From the NCBI GenBank assembly GCA_017354895.1, contig CP071493.1, positions 7,316,001-7,380,000 on the forward strand: 64,000 nucleotides of DNA, read 5' to 3'. Both the position numbers and the translations under genes were made by a program. This DNA is from Podospora comata. Lineage: Eukaryota > Ascomycota > Sordariomycetes > Sordariales > Podosporaceae. Shown here one piece after another: positions 46,634-58,108 of the stretch (position 1 is its first letter; each line of letters begins with the position of its first letter). The notes under the pieces were generated by a model, which saw nothing but the letters and a program-made list of their open reading frames with translations, did not search any database and had not been told where the DNA came from.

Positions 46634-47546
46634 GATGGGCCGGTGGAGGCGGGCGGCGGCGGCGAGGGCTTCGGATTGGGAGCCTGTGGGGGAGGTGGGG
46701 GATTTGGGAGGCTGGCTTTCGGTGTTGCCAGCCTCGGTGGGAGAGTTGGAAGCCAGGTTGGGCGAGTTAGTGGGAAAGCTCCCTTGTTGAAGGGGAGCTT
46801 TGTGGCCAGCTGTGAGGGGGGGTGGTGTGGGTTGGGTGAGGGGTTGCAGATGCGCGCGCGGTGGTTAGATGCTTCTGGGAGAGCAAGTCAAAAGCTGTGC
46901 GGTGTTTGAGCGGTGGTGTTGTAAATGTGGGCACAAACCGGATCAAAAAGTTGGTGGTGGAGGAGGAGGAGGAGGGTTGAGGTCGAGGCGGTGATGTGAT
47001 GCAAGTGAGCGAGAGCTCGCTCCTCATGATCGTAAAGTGGTCAGCCAAGCCAAGCCAAGCTCGCAGGAACGGGTCATCGAAGGTGGGGTAATTCCCGCTG
47101 CTCGACGATCTCGGGTCCGGGATCTGGGCCCATGTTCGCCATGTCACTCACACCCTCTCTACCAGTGAATATCTCACTACACAGATATTGGTGACTTGGT
47201 TATTGTCTGCAGTGGCAGTTCAAAGCACGCGTTTGCTCTCAACATGTCAACAAGAAACATGTCACAGACCACAAAACGCCAACTACGGAATGAGACCATA
47301 CAGAACAGCTTTTGTGATTGCCAATAGTTGCCCCCCGAAAGCGCCCAGAACTCCTTCCTATGAGCGCAGGTATAAATCCTCATGAATACAATACACACTC
47401 TCCTATGCGTTTCCTCGATGGCTGTGTATAAGTACTGTTCAAGCCAGCCTACTCTTCTTGGCATCGGAAACTCGACCAACCAGTTCGACAAATCTTTCTC
47501 ATCCAAAGCCCCTCCCCGCCCTCAACCTCTTGTGCCAAAGCCATAC
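46634..47546. other. Intergenic region between SNX3 and SF3A1
   Basis: About 900 bp holding the SNX3 5' region and the SF3A1 3' end, since both genes read leftward. A (GGA)n tract lies at about 46960-46976. No further gene seen. Confidence 0.6.
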
Positions 47547-49214
47547 CTATTTGTCCGCAAATTTCTGGTGAATAGCCCGAATCTGCTCGTCGAGGTTGAA
47601 GTTCTGCATCTGGTTCACATGGGCGGTTTCTGGGTTGCCGTCGAACGAGTGCAGTGCAATCTTCTTTCTCCGTGCCTGCTCCTCCTCCGACAGTGCCTGG
47701 CCAGTGGCATTGTCAAACAGGTCACTGCGTTGACTGGCCAAGCGCTTGAGATTATTGGCCACGTCCACCGTGCTAAGGTTGGTGGTGGCATACCGGGCCT
47801 CTGCCTTGGCCTTTTGCTCTTTCCAGCGTGGATCGAGGAGTTCAACTACCAGATGTGTTAGTAACTGCTGGAAAACAAAGATAGCATGGATCAGATGCTC
47901 ACTTCTCATATGATCATCCATCTCGTTGAGCGGAATCTGCTGCTTGCAGTTGGGGCATATGGCCGTCTGGGCGCCGATTTTGTTTGCTGCCCTCTGAGCC
48001 GCCCGTGGAACGTAATTCTCCTTGATCTTCATGGGCGCGGCGCCACCGCGGGCTTCGGTCTGTGCCTGTTGCATGCGTAGCCTTTCTTGCTCTCTTTCTC
48101 GAATTCTCTGTACCTCATGTTCCTCCTCTGCAGACCTGGATCCTCCAACTGGTTCAGATGAGCCATACGATGGTGGCGGAGTGTTGGCAGCCGGATAGGC
48201 AGGCGTTTGGTGACTTGGTTGCGGCACTGTGGCCGGGGCCTGCACGCCATATACCTGCGGAGGATAAGCGTTGTAGCTGGTGTCCTCGAATGGGAACGCT
48301 TCCTCGATGCGGAGACTGGAGCTGATCGACATCTTGTTCTTCTCTTCCAAAGAAGCATACTGGAGATCGTTGAGAGTCGTCGGGGGCGGAAGGGATGCCT
48401 GGTCATCGGCTTCGGTAAAAGTGATGGTCTCAACCACGACAAAGTCGTTCCAGTCGATCCGCGCAAGCTCCTCCTTCTTTTGTTCCTCCTGTTCCTCCTT
48501 CTTCGCCTTCTCAGCCTCGGCCCATTTGGCATATTCCGCCCTCTGCTTGGCGCGCGCGAGCACATGGTATTTGTCGGTAGCACTGCGGCGAAGTTCTTCA
48601 ACACGGGCTTGGTGCAGCTTGGTGCCTTCGCCATTGACGCCGCTCTCGCGTAGGAGAATTGAATACTGATCGATGAGGCTCTGGAAGAAGTTGTGGAAAG
48701 TGTGGTTGGGAGCCAGGAACTGGAACTGAGGGTTGCCATGCTCACGCTGCGCAAGCTGTGTCATAAAAGGGCGCCCGTTCTTTGCGACGAACAAGGCAGT
48801 TAGTCGCACGATCTCCAAATCTTTCTGGCTCATTCGAGGCATACGGGCTGAGAACTGGAAGTCGGGAGGCTTCTGAGGCCCCTTTGGCTCTTCCTTCGCT
48901 GGCGCAGCATTCTCTCCGACGCGACCAGCCGCCACCGCGGTACCACGGCCGGCCTTGATCTCCTCCTTCCTCCATTCGTAGTAGGCGTTGTACGGATCGT
49001 CATGCTTCATCAAAAAGCTGAACTTTGGGTTCTTGCCGTGGTTCTCGCGGATGCGCTGTTCGAGGCCAAGGCCGCCGCGCATGACATAGCCAGCCGTCTT
49101 CTCGATCGCCTCGCGGATTTCACCCGGTGGTGGGATGATAACTCCTGGCGGCGGCTTGAGATTCTCAAGCGCCGCGGCCGCCGATACAGCCGAGTCTCCG
49201 TTTGCAACAGCCAT
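47547..49214 (-). CDS. PRP21: Splicing factor 3A subunit 1 (Prp21 / SF3A1)
   Basis: Minus-strand join: 49214-47903 and 47845-47547, giving 536 aa. Start at MAVANGDS; the open frame extends seven codons upstream but without an ATG. Two SURP modules are visible. One runs from about residue 37 (IEKTAGYVMRGGLGLEQRI, NPKFSFLMKHDDPYNAYY). The other starts at about residue 140 (LTALFVAKNGRPFMTQL, NPQFQFLAPNHTFHNFF). A PRP21-like charged region, a Pro-rich linker and a CPNCKQQIPLNEMDDHMR element follow, then IELLDPRWKEQ. The metazoan C-terminal ubiquitin-like domain is absent. SF3A1 is part of the U2 snRNP and is needed for branch-site recognition. The 57-nt intron has a perfect TACTAAC branch site, yet is stop-free and a multiple of three. 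Confidence 0.95.
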   Translation of the reverse strand: MAVANGDSAVSAAAALENLKPPPGVIIPPPGEIREAIEKTAGYVMRGGLGLEQRIRENHGKNPKFSFLMKHDDPYNAYYEWRKEEIKAGRGTAVAAGRVGENAAPAKEEPKGPQKPPDFQFSARMPRMSQKDLEIVRLTALFVAKNGRPFMTQLAQREHGNPQFQFLAPNHTFHNFFQSLIDQYSILLRESGVNGEGTKLHQARVEELRRSATDKYHVLARAKQRAEYAKWAEAEKAKKEEQEEQKKEELARIDWNDFVVVETITFTEADDQASLPPPTTLNDLQYASLEEKNKMSISSSLRIEEAFPFEDTSYNAYPPQVYGVQAPATVPQPSHQTPAYPAANTPPPSYGSSEPVGGSRSAEEEHEVQRIREREQERLRMQQAQTEARGGAAPMKIKENYVPRAAQRAANKIGAQTAICPNCKQQIPLNEMDDHMRSEHLIHAIFVFQQLLTHLVVELLDPRWKEQKAKAEARYATTNLSTVDVANNLKRLASQRSDLFDNATGQALSEEEQARRKKIALHSFDGNPETAHVNQMQNFNLDEQIRAIHQKFADK

Positions 49215-50130
49215 TTTGATGCAGGTATTTGCCAAATCGATGTGGTGGTTGGAATGATGAAAAGTAAAGAGTTCGCCTATCGAAATTCCCGAACACTGCC
49301 AATTGCTATCGGCGCGCGGCAGAGCGCGGGTGGGTTGCGATCAAATGGTCCGTGCGCACATTTGGTACTGTTCTTTTGACCATCTCAGGGATCATCACAT
49401 CTTCACATGCAACCTTGACTTCGACTCACTTCCTTCTGAGACTTGAACATCTTTGCCAGATAAGAGAAGGTCAATCCGTCGGATTCCCCTCACATATCGA
49501 TGCCAATTTCTCCATTGCCTGCCCCGACATGTTCCCTTTTCAATACGAATACACACACAGGGAGAGTGGCTGTGACGCGTCGAAAAATAATTAGTTGGTC
49601 CCAGGGAACCGTGCTAGGCTCTTGCGAGGTTGCTTGTGGCCCGTGTTCCGTGCTGTCTGGGGAATGTCAGCCAATAACAACACGCTACGGCCGTTTTCAA
49701 CCCAGCAGGGGGTTGAGGCCACTTAAGCTACATTGAAATCATTATGGGATGCTTGTCGGCACGCAGCTTCATCACTGGCGACTGCAACCCCCTTTCCATC
49801 TCTTTCTTCAGCCTTTTCCGAGGTCAAGTCAGCTACTGAAGACTGACCAAGTCTTTTCTTCTTCTTCTTCTTCTCGTCCAACCTTTTTCCTGCTCTGGAC
49901 GTGGCCGAGTGCTCTTCACTCGACACTTTTTTTTTTTCTTGTTCGGAATTCAGCATCCAATGACAGCCTTGTAATGAAACCTTGACCTTCTCGACTCTCG
50001 TTAACTCCCAATTCCCGGATTGACCAAACAACGATCCTGGCGGCTGAATTATCACACCGTCAACAACACCCCCCGACCCCGATAAGATCTACGATTTCTA
50101 GCTAGACATCGTCCTCCTCCACCATCGACA
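49215..50130. promoter_or_regulatory. Divergent promoter region of SF3A1 and PMT1
   Basis: 916 bp between the two head-to-head starts. A (CTT)n tract lies at 49858-49875 on the plus strand in the PMT1 leader. No gene seen. Confidence 0.6.
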
Positions 50131-53100
50131 ATGGCTCGATCGGCAGCCGCAAAAGCGGCATCCGGCCGGGTATCTCCTCCCCTGCCACCGAACCCAGCAC
50201 CTACCCAACCCATCCCAGGCACCGTCTCGACAAGCTCGAAGAACAAGAACAAGGGAGCTTCGAAGCGCCCCCACGACTACACGTCTGAGGGCGTGGCCGA
50301 TAACGATGTTTTCCTGCTCCCAGGCTCCGATTACCAGCTCTTGCTTGGTATCACCTTCCTGGCCGCTGCGGTGCGCCTGTTCCGCATCTATCAGCCCACC
50401 AGCGTCGTCTTCGATGAGGTCCAGTACGTTTACTACCGATACCTGCCCAGCCTCTCAACATAGAGCTAACCATGTGGTCGTTACAGCTTCGGCGGCTTCG
50501 CTTCCAAGTATATCAAGGGCAAGTTCTTCATGGACGTCCACCCTCCTCTCGCAAAATTGATGATCACCCTCTTCGGTTACCTCGCTGGCTTTGATGGAAA
50601 CTTCGACTTCAAGGAGATTGGCAAGGACTACCTTGAGCCTGGAGTTCCCTATGTCGCCATGCGCTTGTTCCCTGCCATCTGCGGTGTTCTTCTGGCTCCT
50701 ACCATGTTCCTCACGCTCAAGGCTGCCGGTTGCCGCACCTTCATCGCCGCCATGGGTGCTTGTTTGATCATTTTTGGTGGGTACCCTCCTCCTTGGATAT
50801 AGATGTGGCTACGGACTGGCGGTGGACTGACACTGGGTTGTTACAGAGAACGGTCTGCTTACCCAGGCACGCCTTATCTTGCTTGACTCCCCCCTGATGA
50901 TTGCTACGGCCTTCACCGCGCTTGCTTTCACCTCCTTCACCAACCAGCAGGAGCTCGGCCCCTCCAGAGCTTTCTCCCCAAGTTGGTGGTTCTGGCTTGT
51001 CATGACCGGTCTTGGTCTCGGCATGACTGTCAGCATCAAGTGGGTGGGCCTGTTCACGATTGCCTGGGTTGGCGGCTTGACCTTGGTCCAGCTCTGGGTT
51101 CTGTGGGGTGACCACAAAAACGTCACTATCAGTACCTTCTCCAAGCACTTCTTGGCCCGTGCTTTCTGCTTGATTGCCATTCCCGTGGCTTTTTACATGG
51201 CCATGTTCGGTATCCACTTCCTCTGCCTGGTTAACCCTGGCGAGGGTGATGGCTTCATGAGCTCCGAGTTCCAGTCTACCCTCAACTCCAAGGGCATGCA
51301 GGATGTCCCAGCCGATGTTCTTATGGGCAGCAAGGTCTCCATCAGGCACGTCAACACCCAGGGCGGCTATCTTCACTCGCACCCGCTCATGTATCCCACC
51401 GGATCCAAGCAGCAGCAGATCACTCTCTACCCTCACAAGGACGACAACAACCTTTGGTTCCTCGAGAACCAGACCCAGCCTCTTGGCGCTGACGGTCTGC
51501 CTATCAACGGTACCAACGCGTGGAACAACCTTGAGGAGACTCCTTACATCAAGAACGGTGCCATCATTCGTATCTACCATGTTCCCACTCACCGCCGCCT
51601 TCACTCTCACGATGTTCGCCCCCCTGTTACCGAAGCTGAGTGGCAGAACGAGGTGTCTGCTTATGGTTATGAGGGATTCGATGGAGACGCCAATGACTTT
51701 TTCCGTGTCGAAATTGTCAAGAAGAAGTCCAAAGCCGGTGTTGCTCAGGAGCGCCTTCGCACCATTGACACCAAGTTTAGACTTGTCCACGTCATGACCG
51801 GCTGCGTCCTGTTCTCGCACAAGGTCAAGCTCCCCGCGTGGGCCTCTGAACAGCAAGAGGTTACCTGCGCTCGTGGTGGCACTCTTCCTAACAGTCTCTG
51901 GTACATTGAGTCCAACGAGCACGCCAAGCTTGGTCCCGACGCCGAGAAGGTCAACTATGCCAATCCTGGCTTCTTGGGCAAGTTCTGGGAGCTCCAGAAG
52001 GTTATGTGGAAGACCAACGCTGGACTTGTCGAATCCCACGCGTGGGACTCCCGCCCAGACTCCTGGCCCATCCTCCGCCGTGGTATCAACTTCTGGGGCA
52101 GAAACCACCGCCAGATCTACCTCATTGGCAACCCCATTGTTTGGTGGAGCGCCACAGCTGCCGTCGTTATCTACATCTTGTTCAAGGGAATCGCTGTTCT
52201 CCGCTGGCAGCGTAGCTTCAATGATTACGCTGACCCGGTTTTCAAGCGCTTTGATTACGAGATTGGCACGTCTGTGCTCGGCTGGGCTCTTCATTACTTC
52301 CCGTTCTATCTGATGCAGCGCCAGCTGTTCCTCCACCACTACTTCCCCGCTCTCTACTTCTCCGTCATTGCTTTCTGCCAGATCTTCGACTTTGTTGTTG
52401 CGCGGATTTCGGCTCTTGGCTTGAAGAAGAACCCTCTTATCGGCAAGGCCGGTGCTCTCCTTTTCCTGCTTATCTCGGTCGCCGCCTTCACCTTGCTTTC
52501 TCCTCTTGCTTACGGCAACGCCTGGACCAAGGCCGAGTGCAAGCGTGTCAAGCTTTTCAACACCTGGGACTGGGATTGCAATACCTTCCTAGATAGCGTA
52601 AGTGCATCGATCCCCGAGGTGAAGTTGCCCGTTAGGGGAAAATGAAGGCTTTCTGTAGAAGAAACGAGCAAGTATTTGGGTTCGGTGGATATGGAGGCAT
52701 GATTCATGAGCACATAGAAGAATGGCACATGCCAGATTATTTTGTGACCGAGACGTGGTGCTAACATCTGTGTTGACGTAGTATGAGGCCTATGACCAAC
52801 TCGCCAACTCACCTGCGGCGGCTTCGCCCACTTCGACAAGCAAGCCGTCGGTGAACGTCCAGGCCCCAGTCCCTGCTGAGAACCCGGTGGCTGCTGGCGA
52901 ACAGGCCAAGGCCCCCGCCGTGGAGCAGCCAAAGGAGAAGGTTTCGGGAGCCCCGGCGGCTGGTGAACAGCGTGTTGTCCACACCGAGGAGCGTGTTGAG
53001 TACAGAGACCAGGATGGTAACTTGCTGGACATGGAGCAAGTCAAGGCCCTTGAGGGCAAGGTCGAGTTCAAGACCCGCTACGAGACTCGCACCCGCATCA

Positions 53101-53394
53101 TTGATGCTGCCGGCAACGAAGTTTTCGTCGGCGCTCAGGAGGGCGCGCCGGTTCCTGTGGCGCCTCCACACCCGGATGTTGAGGGTAGGTGGACCAATGA
53201 GCCATTTTCCCAAAGAGTGAACCACTAACATGCATGACTTCTCAGGTGTCGACCGTGAGACTCCCAAAAACTTGGTTCCTGACGAATCCATCCCGGCTGC
53301 TGAGAAGAGCGTTGAGGGCGAGAAGGAGGCCGAGGGTAAGGTCCCCAAACCCGCTAGCGAGAGCAAGGAGAAGACCGCCAAGGAGGAGTTGTAA
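50131..53394 (+). CDS. PMT1: Protein O-mannosyltransferase, PMT1 subfamily
   Basis: Join 50131-50423, 50487-50776, 50847-52597, 52782-53184 and 53246-53394, giving 961 aa. The catalytic DE motif is at VVFDEVHFGGF (Asp95-Glu96, first luminal loop). MIR repeats occupy about residues 310-490 (GSKVSIRHVNTQGGYLHSH, RRLHSHDVRPPV, DTKFRLVHVMTGC). Several membrane segments lie on each side, including LHYFPFYLMQRQLFLHHYFPALYF. WDYNCNT-like WDWDCNTF and the tail with KTRYETRTRIID point to the PMT1 rather than the PMT2 or PMT4 subfamily, as I recall yeast Pmt1. It transfers mannose from dolichyl-phosphate-mannose to Ser/Thr in the ER lumen, usually as a Pmt1-Pmt2 heterodimer. Introns are 63, 70, 184 and 61 nt; keeping the third would truncate the cytosolic tail. 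Confidence 0.96.
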
Positions 53395-54642
53395 GAGAAG
53401 TGAGAATACGATGACGCATCCGATGATGCGTACGAGACGACCGCAAACCCAAACACACCTTGGCCCACCCAACACCTACTTCACTTAATGTCTCGTTGTA
53501 CCACCACCATACACACTAATGACAGAAGGGAGGGCATACACCAAGGACTTTTCACATTGGGACGGAACGGTTTGGGTGGAGTCTGGCGGGATAAAGAGCG
53601 CAAAAACAGCAGTCGTTTTTTGGGGGGGGGGATTTATAGGGGGGTTATGGGGAGGGGAAGGAAAGGAGGAGTTCGTTACCATGTTGCTGTCATTGTTGTG
53701 ATATGATGGCATTTATGGTTGTCATTTGTCAACATTGCGAAAAAGTCGAACGCGGTGAGGTATGCCAGAGCTACTACCTATCTGGTGAACTCACACCACA
53801 CTCTCACACACACTCACTCACTCATCAGAGGGGTACCTGTTTTCACTTTTTGTAGGGCCCACTAGAAGTTATTTCCTTGTGTTGAACCAAATCCGTTTTT
53901 ATGTGCTTGAGATGTTCACACTGTCTTGTGGACCCTGCTGTTCCCGTCCTCAGGGCACTTTTGAGGTTCACCCAACCCAGCCGAGTCAACGCCACGCCCC
54001 CCTTTTTCCACCATACGAGAGGAGCAACAACCAGAGAACACAGCCAGACCACAACCAGACCACAACCAGACCACAACCAGACCACGGTTTTATCAATCAG
54101 CTTTCTCGAACGTGTTTCCGTGGTGCGGTAGTACAGCGGTTAGTGCATTCGACTCCCGGCCCCTCGCCACACAGCGTTTGTGATTTTCAGCATTTTGCTT
54201 TCTTTTTGGCTTTTTTCTGTCTCCCTTTTTCTCTCAGGGCTGAACACCACGTCGAGCGAGGCAAAGGCAAAAAAAAAAAAATGAAGCTGGTTAAATTTTG
54301 GCACGCCTTGTGTCGGGCGGTAGGTTAAACTGGTAGAAACGAATGTGAGTAAGAAAGACAAGAAAGAGGCACCGACAAGGATAGCCAGAGAGACAGATGG
54401 TACGAAATTCCGGCTCTGGCTTGTCAGAATTTCAACGAGAGTATGGCAAGTCCATGAGAAAAGGAAGAAGTGACGAAGAAAAACATCTGAAAAGGGAACT
54501 AAACACAATTTTAAAAGGCTACCCACCCATCGCCATTTCCAAAATCGGATCCCGATTTATATCCAAAAGAAAAAAAAAAGAAAAAGAAAAAAACCCACCA
54601 TATCCCACCACCCTTCAGCAACGCACACTTATTCCCCTTTAA
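53395..54642. other. Convergent intergenic region
   Basis: 1.2 kb between the PMT1 stop and the DUF6590 gene stop. It contains an 11-bp minisatellite (54042-54086), an A-run at 54271-54281 and A-rich sequence near 54570. No gene seen; a tRNA-like half at about 54117-54170 was rejected. Confidence 0.6.
54042..54086. repeat. 11-bp minisatellite (CCAGACCACAA)
   Basis: About four head-to-tail CCAGACCACAA copies. Confidence 0.85.
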
Positions 54643-55935
54643 CTAGAAAACACTATCCTTGAAATAGTCCTCCAACGCCGCCAAGCTGACCGGGTGCACC
54701 CTCCCCACCTTCATCACCCTGAGGTGGTCCTCGACAGTGTACAACCTCCCGCAATCCAATCTCGCAACCGGGCTGATGTACGTCTCCTGATCCTCGATTA
54801 TCACCCCGATGGGCTTCCGGGTGATGTTCTCCTCTTCGTACGGCTTCGCAGGCACGACATTGCTGTTGTGCAAGACCACAAAATCTACATCCCGACCTCT
54901 GCTTGTCTTGTTGGCGGCTGACTTGTTGGCTCCTGCGTATGTGGTGATGGAGAAACAGAGGGAGTGGTGGAGGCGGCGCCGGACGACGACGAACCAGCGG
55001 TATTTGGCCAGCGGTTTCTCACCGTGGAATTCGGGGCATTTCGTAGAGTACTCGAGGTTCGGGGGGTGGGCTGAAGGGAACGGGTCACTGGGGGAAGGGT
55101 CCGTGGAGCCGAGAGGTTCGAACCAGGGGACTTTGAAGATGCGGCCTACGGCGAAGAAGCGTTTGGGTTTGGCGACTACTTGGAAGCCTGGAGGGAAGTG
55201 TTAGATTGTTGGAAAACAAAACAAAAGGGGGCGAGAGGTACGCACGAGGGTCTAAGGGCTGCTCCCATTTGTGTTTAGTTGCGGCTTCGGGTCCGGTCGA
55301 GTTCTGTCTACTTCCAGCTGGTGATCCGGGTTTTGTTGGACTGGGTGATGATGTAGCATCTGGGACGGGGGGTTTCTGGAAGTTGGTGTAATGGAGTGTT
55401 TTGCCGTCTGTGATATTTTAGTGATTTATTGCTTGGTGAAATGTGAGGAGAAGTCTCACTTTCATCGGTACGGATGTAATCTTGGTCCTTTTCGCTCCAT
55501 GTCCACTGATCGCCGTAGTCCACACTATCTTCTTGAATCTGAGAGTCTACCGTGGCCCCGGCGTTCTTTTTGTCTTCCTCGGTCGCATCCTTCGACTTTG
55601 AACCAGTTGTTTTCACAGGCTTTGTCTCAACCTTGGTCGCTTGACTGTTCGTACTCTTGACTTCCTGAGCAGCCGAGACTTGGGTTTTGGTAGGACCGCT
55701 TCTACCCTGGGCTCCGTTGGAGCTGATCTCCGCGTGCCTTGCAGCAATTTCAACAGGCTTCGCAATGTCCACCGCAGGTATGACAATTGCCTCCGGGTTA
55801 TTCACTAATGTTCAGAGATCAGTCTCGATGATCATGCAGACGGAGCAGTGTGTACGTACCTAGATCCTCACCCAACGTAAAAAAACCAAACTCAGGAACA
55901 TGTGGTGGTCTCTGCCCCATCGCTGCGACAGTCAT
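54643..55935 (-). CDS. DUF6590-domain protein
   Basis: Minus-strand join: 55935-55860, 55804-55460, 55407-55246 and 55187-54643, giving 375 aa. The first half is a charged, Thr/Lys/Ser-rich linker (residues 1-195), including WTWSEKDQDYIRTDE. The second half has the order of motifs I know for the fungal DUF6590 domain: FFAVGRIFKVPWFEPLGS, KYRWFVVVRRRLHHSLCFSITTY, NITRKPIGVIIEDQE and SPVARLDCGRLYTVEDHLRVMKVGRV. All four exons keep phase; introns are 55, 52, 58 nt with normal signals. The domain is common in filamentous ascomycetes and has no established biochemical function. No signal peptide or membrane segment is seen, so a soluble intracellular protein is likely. Confidence 0.88.
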
Positions 55936-58108
55936 TGTCTGGACGATATGGGCTCAAGATCTACATAAACCAGGACTACTTCCTCTTCTCGACGTTGTCA
56001 AGTATGTGCGGAGCTGTGATGTAAAGTGTCGATATAATGTATGATGGGACTAAAGCCCTCGTGTAGGGCCAAACCTCCACATGGAGTGAAGCCTGGGCAG
56101 CTAGGAGAGGCTCATGGGACGGAATAGGGGTTTCTGATCGTGCTTTTCAGTCCGTCCAGCTTGGTGTTGCACAACAGCCCGATCTAGTATCTCAAGCAAC
56201 TGTAATGAACCAAGGTCGAGTCGGGAGTACAGCCGATCGTGGCAGGCTCTGAACGGAAGAAAATAGAGGTTCAAGAGAACGAGAAGGCAAGGCTGCGGGC
56301 CAAGTGCCGAAACGGGCGGGAAAATGCAGGTTCGGGTGGAATGACAAGCCAGGTTTCCATGGGCTGGTTAGGGAGGCTGCAGCGGTAGCAACGGTTGGGG
56401 AGATAATTCCATATAAACCGGGCAATGTAAAACTGAGCAGCAACATGCAGAAGCGTGAGCACGCCTAGGGAGAGGCTTAGGGAGAGATTTAGGGAGAGGC
56501 TCAGTATATTCCCCCACAGGCAGGTCCTTTTTGTGGGACTTGCAGTCCTATCTGCCTAGAGGGAAGCCTGAGGCAGGTGCACCTCGGAGTTGTTGAAGTT
56601 GGTGTCGCGACGGCAGGTGGGGGGGGGGAGGGGGCGTGTCACTTGATATGGAAAAGCAACGAAGCTTACGCCGTTGCGCAATTTGCTTTGACGCCGACCA
56701 CTGATTGGAATATTGAGCATTCAATTCAGCTGCGGCCATGGCCCCTTGTCGTCAACCTCGCCTCCCGTGTCCCTTCTCTCGACACCCCCTACCTGAGGTC
56801 GCCGGCTCATGCAGCTTCAACACTTGGAAGGGGGCGCTCTGCGTATTGCTGCCCAAGCTTGTGTGCCCCACGATCAACACCAGCCTCGTCGATGGATGTC
56901 ACACACAAACTCCAATTGCCTATTTGGGACACCTCCAGTCGGCCAAGGCCCCCTCGCCATGGACCAGGCTCCTTACCACCACCACCTAGCAAGAAGTTCG
57001 GCCGTTGATAGGACAAAGAAGAACTGCACATATGCTTCAGTTCAGACGTTTCCTTGGTCTTACCGCATATCATCAGTAATGGCGACATTGGACCTTCAGC
57101 CATATACCTGGGCGGCGATTTCCATATCTGGCTTCAATTACACAAATTCCATTTTCAGGAGTGGTCTTGGCCAAACTTCCCGAGAGAACTCCAGAATTTC
57201 CACATCGTGTTGGTAACATCATGATGTGGAAAACACGGACGACCTTTGCCAGCCGTCCCGCCCTCATACCTGATACACTGGTCTTGTAGGTCTCCTCAAC
57301 ACCTCTCTGTTCATCTTTGGAATTTCCACCTACTTCAAATACATCCAGGTTCTCTATTAATTTCTACGCCTCAGATCCGAGGAACATTCCCTTCCCCACG
57401 GCAAGGCTCGAGGACCAACACCCCTCTCGATAGCGGCCCAGGCCTTCATGAGGTGACAATGACCTGATGTCAAATCCATTCTCTCCCGAAAGCCTGCCCA
57501 CGATCCTACCCCAATGTGCATTTTCCATTTCAACCGTGCACATTACACTTCCCTCCGGAGCCACCCACCGCCAAGGTTCTACAACACTTTTCACGCCTGC
57601 GATGATCTGCATCCGATCGGATACCAGCATGCCCCATTAACGGGCCGGGACCGGACGCCGGGCACACTGGCTGACCCCTAGGTTGGCGCCACTGCGGCCC
57701 GAGAGGATCAGGGGGTGATGCCATGCTTTCGATGAGGCCCGTACTTGACCGGTGAAAGATGCATGGGAGACGGATGGGTGTCGTGTGACCTGCTACTCAG
57801 CTCAGCCAGCCCCTTACACCCAACCATACTGAGGGCTCACCGCCGTTTGATGTCCATGCTCGGACCTCGAGTTCATCAAAACCATGCTATTGACCAAGAA
57901 TTTTGTTATACAACTAGCTACCTGCCCAAACTCGGAATGTTTTCCTTCCCACCTAACCCATCCAAAGCACTGGTGTCGGATGTACCCAGACAGATTTGCC
58001 TCCCATCCTTGTTATGTGCCACCCTGCCTAAATAGCCCGGTAAACCTATATGCCAATTCATTACCATTATATCCTCAGCTCCCCCTTCTTCTTCTAGACT
58101 CGCACATC
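55936..58108. other. Intergenic region, no supported gene
   Basis: 2.2 kb. The right part holds the 3' end of the membrane protein gene and the left part the promoter of the DUF6590 gene. Frames such as 56577-57008 (+) lack domains and are matched by minus-strand frames. A 13-bp tandem repeat lies at 56466-56504. Confidence 0.55.
56466..56504. repeat. 13-bp tandem repeat (TAGGGAGAGGCTT)
   Basis: Three imperfect copies. TTAGGG occurs twice, but spaced by GAGA sequence, so it is not telomeric. Confidence 0.75.

Noticed and set aside
50768-52339. 523-codon open frame antisense to PMT1
   Set aside because: It mirrors the codon bias of the well-supported PMT1 exon and has no domain or independent splice or promoter signals. 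Similar antisense frames occur opposite UBP6 (34618-35472), GH43 (61582-62454) and the RRM gene (39585-40595).
54117-54170. tRNA-like sequence with an A-box match (TAGTACAGCGG) and TTCGACTCCCGG
   Set aside because: No pairing T-arm stem, no closing acceptor stem, and no plausible anticodon arm between the two boxes.
56466-56504. Interstitial telomere repeat
   Set aside because: TTAGGG occurs only twice within a 13-bp GAGA-containing unit, so there is no true TTAGGG array.
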